Assembly: GCA_003427395.1 (NCBI GenBank) | Contig: BFEA01000587.1 | Span: forward strand, 292,484 to 313,609 | Length of the DNA stretch: 21,126 bases | Direction of reading: 5' to 3' | DNA from: Chara braunii | Taxonomy: Eukaryota; Streptophyta; Charophyceae; Charales; Characeae | Shown here: in pieces, positions 14,645 to 21,126 of the stretch | Layout: each line of letters starts with the position of its first letter | Position numbering within the stretch: the stretch's first letter is position 1 | The notes under the pieces: generated by a model | The model's database searches: none | What the model saw: the letters and a program-made list of their open reading frames with translations, nothing else | Told to the model about the DNA's origin: nothing | Position numbers and translations under genes: made by a program

Positions 14645-14690
14645 GATTGCATGGCCCCTGCGCATTCGTTGAGCGGATGACACACATAAA
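14443..14690 (+). pseudogene. U6 snRNA pseudogene split by microsatellites, 5' half duplicated
   Basis: The U6 5' part (GTCCTTCGGGTCATCCG, TTAAAAGTGGAAAG) appears twice, at 14464-14496 and 14578-14610. Each copy runs into (CA)n, and the first continues as (GA)n. The U6 3' part (AGAAGATTGCATGGCCCCTG, then CGCA and GGATGACACACATAAAT) follows once at 14641-14690, with about 10 extra bases inside. The period of the duplicated part is 114 bp. The ACAGAGA region is replaced by the CA repeat, so it is non-functional. The structure suggests that the repeat expanded inside a U6 copy and then drove a tandem duplication. Confidence 0.75.
14502..14556 (+). repeat. (CA)n(GA)n compound microsatellite
   Basis: CA repeats (about 14498-14514) pass into GA repeats to 14556, inside the U6-derived segment. 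A second CA run covers 14612-14640. Confidence 0.85.
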
Positions 14691-15023
14691 TGGGGGAAAG
14701 AAGAGAAGCAGCAGCGTTTCCTTCAAAAATAGACAGATAAATGGGGAATACGAAAAGAACGGAAAAAGCCTTCAGAATATTTTTTTTACGTCTTGGTTAG
14801 AAACACAAGCAAGAAAGAAAGAAGACATATGAACTCAGAGGATGGGCAATTGGGCGGTGGGCGGTGGGGGTGCGGGTGGGGGCGGGCGGAGGGGGACGAG
14901 CATTGCACAGACTCACGCCGAGTCGAGTATTCGCCTCAAGGGTTCCAAACGTCCAACCTGCCCATGATGGATCCAATGAGAGTCCCTTCCTCCCTCCCTC
15001 TCTCCCTCCCTCCCCCCTCACTG

Positions 15024-15027
<4 letters not shown>
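14691..15027. other. Unassigned DNA with a G-rich patch
   Basis: No gene is seen. A G-rich strand patch at 14852-14900 (GGGCGGTGGGCGGTGGGGG and similar) could form a G-quadruplex. CT-rich DNA follows from 14985. Confidence 0.4.

Positions 15028-15073
<46 letters not shown>
15028..15073 (+). repeat. (GA)n microsatellite
   Basis: About 46 bases of GA/AG repeat. Confidence 0.9.
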
Positions 15074-15075
<2 letters not shown>

Positions 15076-15142
15076 TACCAGATGTGAGCATTGTGAGGGA
15101 ATATAGGGGTTTCGACCGAGCCATTATTGGTGCCAAGTTGCC

Positions 15143-15515
15143 AACAGAACTTGTTCCTCCATCTTTCGAAAAAAAATAAATGTTTAAGATATACGCTTTT
15201 TTAAGTTTTTTTTTCTTTTCTTGTTTTTTTTCTTTTTTTTTTGGAAGGGCAGCCAGTGTAGTATGATCCACGCACACCGGCCTGGTTCATACGACGATGG
15301 CTGTTAAATTATACCAACCTAAACAGAACTTGTTCCTCGATCTTTCAAAAAAGAAAAAACATTTAAGATATATGCTTTTCTTTTCTTTTTTTTTTCTTTT
15401 TTTTTCTTTTTTTTTCTTTTTTTTTCTTTTTTTTTTTTGGAAGGGCAGCCAGTGTCGTATGATCCAGGCACACCGGCCTGGTTCATACGACGGCTGCTGT
15501 TGAATTATACCAACC
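15143..15515 (+). repeat. Tandem duplication around T-rich tracts
   Basis: The unit beginning AACAGAACTTGTTCCTC at 15143 recurs at 15322, and the unit end GGCTGTTAAATTATACCAACC near 15319 recurs near 15515. Both units contain GGAAGGGCAGCCAGTGT and CACACCGGCCTGGTTCATAC. The second is longer because its T-tract has become a regular T9C array (15377-15438). The copies differ at several bases, so the duplication is not an exact assembly repeat. Confidence 0.8.
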
Positions 15516-16067
15516 GGAAAACGGGTCCCGCTTCCCTCACATCATAGAAACGAATGCAGGGTAAACTGTTTCCTTTAGCCGTAACCATGTCACCTTCAGC
15601 AAGGCAAGGATCCCAATATATAACAGCTAGATAAGCGTCTGTACAATCCCACAGCTAAAAGGAAAAAGAACTCTCTTCGAAGGCCTCAGCGTTGCCAAAC
15701 GCATCCGGGCATATCAGAAGACACCCTGGCCAACGGCATGCATCGGACTACATGTGGCAAATACAGATATTAATTGAGCCACAGAATGTACAGACCACAA
15801 ATACATCACAAAACGAAAAGAGGAGAAACAAACGTCCGGCCGCGCATCCGCCGCAACAGCAATCGCCAACAGACCCGAAAAATGAAGCCAGCAGGAGCGG
15901 AACATCATACATGGCCTTCAAGTTTTTTTTTTTTTTTCTTTCCTATATTCTTCTCTTCAAGTTTTATATTACTAAACCTCCCGACCAAGTGGTTTCCTTT
16001 CAAATTTCGAAAAAAAAAGAAGGAACACACACTTGAACGTTGGAATCCAAATGTAAAGTGAGCAGGA
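15516..16067. other. No gene recognised
   Basis: The frames here end in phenylalanine or lysine runs and show no domain. A T-rich tract lies at 15920-15940 and A-rich DNA near 16008. A GGGTCCCGCTTCCCTCACATCATAGA motif near 15525 is weakly similar to the pair near 9695-9755. Confidence 0.4.
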
Positions 16068-16134
16068 AACTTTGGATTCTAAGTTAGCGAGCCCACTGAT
16101 GCGCTTTAATCGCTGATGCTCAAAAAGGCCGTGT

Positions 16135-16193
<59 letters not shown>

Positions 16194-16263
16194 TTTGGAT
16201 TCTAAGTTAGTGAGCCCACCCGCTGATGCGCTTTAACCGCTGATGCTCAAAAAGGCCGTGTGA

Positions 16264-16321
<58 letters not shown>
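16068..16321 (+). repeat. Tandem duplication ending in (TC)n, two units
   Basis: AACTTTGGATTCTAAGTTAG starts both units (16068 and 16191, period 123 bp). Each continues with GATGCGCTTTAA and GCTGATGCTCAAAAAGGCCG and then runs into a long TC repeat. The non-repeat parts differ by single substitutions and a 4-5 base insertion. The shared microsatellite probably mediated the duplication. Confidence 0.85.
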
Positions 16322-16327
<6 letters not shown>

Positions 16328-16746
16328 ATTTCCTTATCATGCTATTTTTCTTCCCATGATTCTTTTCATCTTCCTCCTACTATGATTTCATTCCAACGCA
16401 GACCCCTTTTGTTCATCGACTGCAGTTTTGCAGACCTCAGAAGAAGGGAAAAAAAGGAACCTCTTCTGTATCTCTATTTTGTAATAAAAGCAACTAATAA
16501 CGTGAACGTGAGAAGGAGAAAGACAAGCAATGGCCGATTGCTCTTCACACGCACTTCGAAAGATAATGTTTTTTTTTTTTGTTTTTTTTTTTTGGTGAGA
16601 AAGTAATGGTTGCTACTTCTATTGAGGCTGCTCAGTTGGTGGTGGGGTGAGGTCGTGAGGTCGTGAGGAAGAAGCCCTATGGCTGGGGCCATTTCCACAC
16701 GAATCTCTATATGTGCAGAATGTGAATGAACTTCCGGCTAGAACAT

Positions 16747-17434
16747 GGTCAGATGCACCCGCCACATTTTTTTTTTTTTTCACCTTTCGAGAATCGTGAG
16801 GCGATTCCCTGGGTGTGTGGTTTGCGCCGTGCTCCCTGAGGAGCACGGGCGCGCACGTCGGAAGCTCATTTTGTCGTCGCACGGGACACGAAAACCGAAA
16901 CGAGTGCATCTTCCTGCAGCAAATGGCCAGGTTCATCGGTTTGCTATCAATAGTAACGAGTGTATTTTGCCACCTTTCATGGGCCGATGCACTCGTTTCG
17001 TTTTCGTTTCGTGTGCCGTGCGGCGAGACCCATAGTAATCCAAGCCTTTGCGTCCGGAAGCATTGTCTGTTGGTCATTGCTTCTCTCTTTTCTTTTCTGC
17101 AGTTGAAGTCTCTCTCGGTTAGGTCAACTCAGAATCCAACTGACTCTGACACTAGGACTTTTTCCACATCTCTGTGGACGTAATTGCGGTCAGGTGCATC
17201 CAGGGTGGGTTGAAAAAGCGGTTAATATATAAATCCAGGAAAGTCCAAGTGCGAGCATGCGCTTAGTATCAGTATAAACCATACTTAGGATCCACAAAAT
17301 AGTAAATATAGGTTTCGTTTTTTTTATACGTTTTGTGAAAGTCGTGTAATATGTTGAAGAAACCATCACTTAGGGGTTCTCCAAACCACTCCCGAAATGT
17401 GGAAAAGACAAAAATGTGGCGGGTGCATCTGGCC
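16747..17434. mobile_element. Non-autonomous element with terminal inverted repeats and an inner foldback
   Basis: The left end GGTCAGATGCACCCGCCACA (16747-16766) is inverted at GTGGCGGGTGCATCTGGCC (17416-17434). Similarity continues inward through a T-rich stretch to CACCTTTCGAGA / TTTCGGGAGTGG. An inner foldback (16873-17029) carries CGAAACGAGTGCATC on one side and GATGCACTCGTTTCG on the other. No protein gene was found and no target duplication is clear. The 688-bp size and ends fit a MITE or deleted DNA transposon. Confidence 0.6.
16873..17029. repeat. Inner inverted repeat, arms of about 40 bp
   Basis: GTCGTCGCACGGGACACG...CGAAACGAGTGCATC (16873-16910) faces GATGCACTCGTTTCG...GTGTGCCGTGCGGCGAGAC (16986-17029). 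The right arm has an extra CGTTT-type repeat. It is nested within the larger element at 16747-17434 and shares the word GTGCATC with its ends. Confidence 0.65.
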
Positions 17435-17571
17435 GTGATTTAGCAGGAAATTCGTTCTCATTTTGCACATTTCGAGAGTGGTGGTGTGGCGATGCCCTTA
17501 CTACTTCACGCTCAGCTAGTATTAAAAAAAAAAAAAAAAAAAGCAACTCCTAGCAGTAAAAATGCTATTAT

Positions 17572-17710
17572 GTATGACCAACTGGCGTAGCTCAGTTGAT
17601 ACACCCATGAACTGAGTTCGAGTCGATCAAGAAGGAAAGCGTTTAAAAATAAAAATACAAATAAAAATAAAAATAAAAATAAAAATAAAAATAAAATTGA
17701 AAATAAAAAT
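17572..17710 (+). mobile_element. Short tRNA-derived SINE with (AAATA)n tail
   Basis: A tRNA-like RNA polymerase III promoter is visible. The A box is TGGCGTAGCTCAGTTGATA (17583-17601) and the B box is GAGTTCGAGTC (17614-17624), followed by a short body and a long AAATA tail to 17710. Near-identical flanks AAAATGCTATTAT (17559-17571) and AAAATGGTATTAT (17711-17723) look like a target duplication with one mismatch. The tRNA part lacks a complete acceptor stem, so it is a SINE and not a tRNA gene. Confidence 0.75.
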
Positions 17711-17810
17711 AAAATGGTATTATTATTTCCAAGTATTTTGGAAACGGAAAAGACTTCGTTGGTTTCCCAGATAACTGAACGGATGGTTGGTGATAAATTT
17801 GGAGAATTTG

Positions 17811-17884
17811 AGCCTGGTTGCACTACTCTCCAAATGTGCAAAATAATTTGGGCCTGGTTGCACTACTCTCCAAATGTGCAAAAT
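17811..17884 (+). repeat. Two-copy 36-bp tandem repeat
   Basis: GCCTGGTTGCACTACTCTCC followed by AAATGTGCAAAAT occurs twice in succession. It is not coding. Confidence 0.75.
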
Positions 17885-19220
17885 GAGACTGAATCCACCG
17901 CTAGAACATGGAGGGACTTGTGAGACATCTTAATTTTGCTGTATCTGTATTTGGGGCCATTCATGGGATAGGTACGGGCTCTACTACCTTCATGATTGAA
18001 ATAGGATTTCGGTTTTTTATTGTCATAACCCCCACTTTGGTGTAGGGGCCGGGGCCCGGGGCCGACGCACCTGGACTCGATTTGGCCTATCTATACTGGT
18101 TCCGCTTGTTTTCACAACGTGTCAGCTAGATTGCGTGATGGTTATGCTGTCAGCTGGTTCTGTTGATACTATCTCGGATGGCTGGGCGAGGTCGGATGGC
18201 TGAATTCAGCCAAGAAGAGTTTTACTGAACAACAAGGAGAGATCCTGGGTTCTGTGGAATGTTTTCTCTCTGGAAGACTCCTGGTCTCAACGGTACACTG
18301 GATTCTGGGCTTGTCTGATCTCCTTACTAGAGATATCTTGAGATTTTTAGACTGCCTTTAGGCTCACTGCTTATCATTTAATTCTGGTAGAAATGCGCGT
18401 TTTGGGTTTGTATTCCTAAATTTGGTGGTTGGTAGGGGGCCATGCAAGATGAGTGAAGCTACCTGTGAAAGGAAAAATCATGTCCCAGCTGCCTGTGGTG
18501 TGTCTAATAGCACACGTCTCTCCTGCCAGTGAGGATGGGAGGAACTACTCCCGTACAATTTCTCAGTACTGTTGGAGAATTGATGGGATTATCGTACCGG
18601 GGATAAACTAGTTGCCGTATATTTGTGTTTGGATCTGCTGTTTTCTAAGTGCAGACTTGTTTGGTTTTCTAGGGATTGCATATAGGTGCTGCAGTTCTAC
18701 TGTTGCATTTAAAAGCTATACTACTTCATGGGTAGCAGCACTACGGAGACAGTGTGAGTGTATCCGCTGGTGGTGAGAGTGCTACTCCTTGCAGTTGGTA
18801 TCACCAGGATAGGAAGCAAACTTGAACTGTACCCTCCGTGATCTTGGCTCAAACTGACAGTAGATCCTTTCGAAGATCCAAGGGTGCGTGGTGGAAAACC
18901 CGTCAAGGTGGTTTAGGCTTCCTCTGGTCTGCAGACGGGGCAGGGTTAACGTTCATCAGAATGGGCAAGGGTCGATCTTCTTTGAGCTTAGCCCAGGGTT
19001 AAGGATTCCTTGGCTGAAGGATTTGCGTGGTTATATGTTTTTTTAATTCGGCCACTTTTTATTAAGCTTCAAGTTAGTTTTTGAGAAGTCTACTTCTGAT
19101 GAGTATAGTGGGTTCCTGGGACGCTGGACCCGGTTTCCAGCAAGGTTCTTGGAGACTCCGGGTTGAATTGTGAGGTCCCCCGCCTCAGCCATCCTTTTGC
19201 TTGGAATATATAGTGACAAC
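17885..19220. other. Longest stretch without any recognised feature
   Basis: There are no long open frames, microsatellites, inverted repeats or known RNA motifs here, apart from a GC-rich patch near 18047-18066 (GGGGCCGGGGCCCGGGGCC). Base composition is balanced, unlike the surrounding repeats. It could be old unique sequence or an unrecognised decayed element. Confidence 0.4.
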
Positions 19221-19224
19221 TTCT

Positions 19225-19450
19225 CAAAAAAAAAAAAAAAAAAAAAAGAACATGGAGGGATTCATTGCCATATTTTTTGTCTTTTGTGCACGTGGAGAGT
19301 AGAGCAGCGAGGCCCTTTGCTTCTAAAACTAAATCGGAACAAAAAAAAAAAACTAAAACGGAACAAGACAAAAAAAAAAAAAAAAATCAAAATCATGGCC
19401 AAAAAAAGTTAGTCCAATCACGTATTTCCCCCCCCCCCAACACCCCCCCC
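19225..19450 (+). repeat. A-rich and C-rich simple tracts
   Basis: Runs of A at about 19225-19246, 19341-19351 and 19371-19386, and C-runs at 19430-19450. The lysine-rich frames over them are artefacts. Confidence 0.8.
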
Positions 19451-19616
19451 AAAACAAAAGCCCAATCTCGTAGAGAGCCAGCCCAACTGGCCTTGCGAAG
19501 AGACGAGCATTCGGATCTCAACAGACACTCACACGCTACTGGTAGGAGACAAGGTGTTGGGGGCTGTGGGTGATGAACCCCCCCAATGAGAAGACCGCGT
19601 GACCGCACTCGAAACC

Positions 19617-19784
19617 GGGGCCAAGTCCCACTAGCAGCGTTGAGCTACCTCAACGCCTGAATCTGGGCATGTTTGTGGAGGCGTGCAGTTCAGGAAACTC
19701 GACACCATTTCTGCACATGTCCGCAAAAGCATCCAGATTCAGGCGTTGAGGTAGCTCAACGCTGCTAGTGGGACTTGGCCCCCC
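19617..19784. repeat. Palindromic foldback element, copy G (complete)
   Basis: It shares the GTTGAG-module organisation of copy D. GGGGCCAAGTCCCACTAGC at the left end mirrors GCTAGTGGGACTTGGCCCC at the right. Inside each arm are GCGTTGAG-CTAC-CTCAACGC and GCCTGAATCTGG. The loop (about 19680-19730) matches copy D at most positions. After both D and G the flank contains GCAACTGG, so the mobile or duplicated unit may extend beyond the palindrome. Confidence 0.8.
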
Positions 19785-19826
19785 CGCAGGGGTGTCATTG
19801 CAACTGGAGACTATCTTCTCAGTGTT

Positions 19827-19828
<2 letters not shown>

Positions 19829-19863
<35 letters not shown>

Positions 19864-20346
19864 GGATATTTTTTGCCCAACCAATTCAATTACCTGTCAA
19901 ATCTGGACAGGACGGCCTTTTCAGGCCTTTTTTTATTGTCATTATAGTATTACGGGGAACCCCGTAGCAGCCACATCAGTGCTCAAGCCTCCAACGAGGG
20001 AACATGCGGGAGCTGCACCCACCGGCAGGTGCGATACCTGCTACAGCAGGTGGGCGATACTGGCCAGTGGTCAGCCCGTAGCATCAGGACCGAGCTTCTT
20101 CGATGGGCCAGTCACTGTGCCTCCCCTCCAGTCCCCTTCCCCTATGAACATCAGCAGTCTCTGCTCAATACCACTCGGGGGAACCGACGGCATATCTCTA
20201 GGTGGCGGGCGGCAAGCTTGTCCAGGAAGGTACATGGGGCCAATGGGGATTGAACCCAAGACCTCCTGAATGCCACTTGCGTGCCTTACCAACTGAGCTA
20301 GACAAGTTGGTTTTAACAGGGGCCATGCTAATCTTCTCTGTATCGT
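19829..20346 (-). mobile_element. tRNA-derived SINE fused to a U6 snRNA fragment
   Basis: On the minus strand the unit starts with ACGATACAGAGAAGATTAGC and ATGGCCCCTG (20346-20317), an exact 30-base internal stretch of U6 including the ACAGAGA box. After TTAAAACCAAC it passes into a tRNA-like head with A box TCTAGCTCAGTTGGTA (about 20303-20287) and B box GGGTTCAATCC (20257-20247). A body of about 400 bp follows and ends in a run of 33 A (T on the plus strand, 19829-19861). The acceptor and D stems do not fold as a proper tRNA. The abrupt U6/tRNA joint fits template switching during reverse transcription. The Pol III boxes suggest the tRNA part once drove its own transcription. Confidence 0.75.
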
Positions 20347-20362
20347 CCAAAGGACAGTGTGT

Positions 20363-20492
20363 TTCATTGCTGTACTCGCCAAAAAAAAAAAAAAAAAAAA
20401 AAAAGAAAGAAAGAAAGAAACGCCCTTTATATTCTGGGATTTCATTGCTGTACTTGCCAAAAAAAAAAAAAAAACGCCCTTTATATTCTGGG
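20363..20492 (+). repeat. Two-copy tandem repeat around poly-A
   Basis: TTCATTGCTGTACTCGCC with a poly-A tract and CGCCCTTTATATTCTGGGA occurs twice, about 78 bp apart. The first A-tract is about 24 bases with added GAAA units, the second about 16. It lies directly upstream (in the minus-strand sense) of the U6-SINE chimera. Confidence 0.75.
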
Positions 20493-20502
20493 AGGGCACC
20501 AG

Positions 20503-20546
20503 TCCGGTTGCTTATCCCCGGGGGCATGGTCCCACTAGCAACCGGA
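20503..20546. repeat. Minimal palindromic element, copy H
   Basis: TCCGGTTGCT (20503-20512) is inverted as AGCAACCGGA (20537-20546). The right side contains the family word GGTCCCACTAGC. The inner modules of the other copies are absent. It may be a deletion derivative or a chance occurrence of the terminal word. Confidence 0.4.
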
Positions 20547-20560
20547 TTGGAAAGAAAAGA

Positions 20561-20742
20561 GTTTTGTGTGGCAGTTGAGGGACCCAAATCCTGTCGTGCA
20601 GTACTGGTGATCCCACGGTCAGTATTTTACATGTATTACCTGAAAAAGTGAGTTTTGTGTGGCAGTTGAGTGACCCAAATCCTGCCGTGCAGTACTGGTG
20701 ATCCCACGGTCAGTATTTTACATGTATTACCCGAAAAAGTAA
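20561..20742 (+). repeat. 91-bp tandem duplication
   Basis: GTTTTGTGTGGCAGTTGAG starts at 20561 and again at 20652. Both units run on through CAGTACTGGTGATCCCACGG and CAGTATTTTACATGTATTAC with only a few substitutions. A further CAGTATTTTAC lies at about 20884. The very low divergence indicates a recent event. It is not coding. Confidence 0.9.
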
Positions 20743-21126
20743 GGAGATCTTTGTTCCACTCCTCCTCTCCTGGGCATGCCCGTGCAAAGCAAGCTTCCCG
20801 CCAAAAAAAATTATATCCTTTGGGGGTGTGGCCAACCCCAAAAGAGGGCTGGGTCTGCCATAGGCCCACTGGATAGAAGATTTTCAGTATTTTACTTGCT
20901 GTTGTGCAATTATCTCATTGGGTGGGTGGAGCCCTCCTTCAATCACCGAGTATATGGAGGGTGTCAGGATCACTGCTGACAGAAGTCCAAGTTTATTCCA
21001 GAAAATTTGGCAGTTACTGTGTTCACTGTTATTGCAACCACCACCATCAGATCATTTGTGATCTGATGGCTGGGAAGCACTCTGCCCTGATTTCCGGGGG
21101 CAGGTCTCTTTTTTTTTTTTTTTTTT
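20743..21126. other. Right flank, no gene
   Basis: A hairpin CCATCAGATCA / TGATCTGATGG lies at 21044-21069, and the window ends in a T-run from about 21109. No coding frame was recognised. Confidence 0.45.

Noticed and set aside
12896-16321. CRISPR-like array from regularly repeated units
   Set aside because: The repeats are microsatellites and two-copy tandem duplications in a eukaryotic setting, with no repeat-spacer regularity.
19096-19102. Another CTGATGA word considered as a hammerhead core
   Set aside because: No stem II partner or GAAA box follows within a sensible distance.
20247-20310. Possible tRNA gene on the minus strand
   Set aside because: A and B boxes are good, but acceptor and D stems do not pair, and the sequence continues into a long body with a poly-A tail. 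A SINE head fits better.

Overview
The window looks like repeat-rich intergenic DNA from a green-plant (Viridiplantae) nuclear genome. The main clue is several derived copies of U6 snRNA of the plant type, with a 5' end of the GTCCTTCGGG / ACATCCG / TTAAAATTGG kind. The transposon partner protein on the minus strand also resembles, from memory only, Myb/SANT-like hypothetical proteins common in the charophyte alga Chara braunii. A Chara-like streptophyte is therefore my best guess (inference, roughly even odds or better). No bacterial or viral operon structure, ordinary host gene, rRNA gene, functional tRNA gene or CRISPR array was seen.

Layout: (1) 1-2025 holds no convincing gene, only a small cluster of AACCCTAA motifs and foldback repeats. 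(2) 2026-9563 is one large DNA transposon of the PIF/Harbinger type, 7538 bp with matching 14-bp terminal inverted repeats and clustered subterminal CCACAAGGA motifs. It carries two convergent genes. On the plus strand is an open DDE transposase (2638-4287). On the minus strand is a Myb/SANT-like partner protein (about 8806 down to 5289), whose recognisable segments lie in different frames, so it appears broken. (3) 9564-21126 is a mosaic of small non-autonomous elements and simple repeats: palindromic foldback elements with a GTCCCACTAGC core at their ends, two elements bounded by terminal inverted repeats, U6 pseudogenes, a U6-tRNA SINE chimera, an AAATA-tailed tRNA SINE, and many tandem duplications anchored on microsatellites. 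There is also a textbook hammerhead ribozyme core with a palindromic stem III at 13337-13383, and a related, more degenerate hammerhead-like repeat on the minus strand.

In Harbinger elements the transposase cuts and joins DNA. The Myb/SANT-like partner brings it to the nucleus and to the element ends, where the CCACAAGGA array is a natural candidate binding site. Here the transposase looks usable and the partner does not, so movement would probably need a partner supplied from another copy. The hammerhead and U6/SINE material points to past retrotransposition, but no reverse transcriptase gene is in the window.
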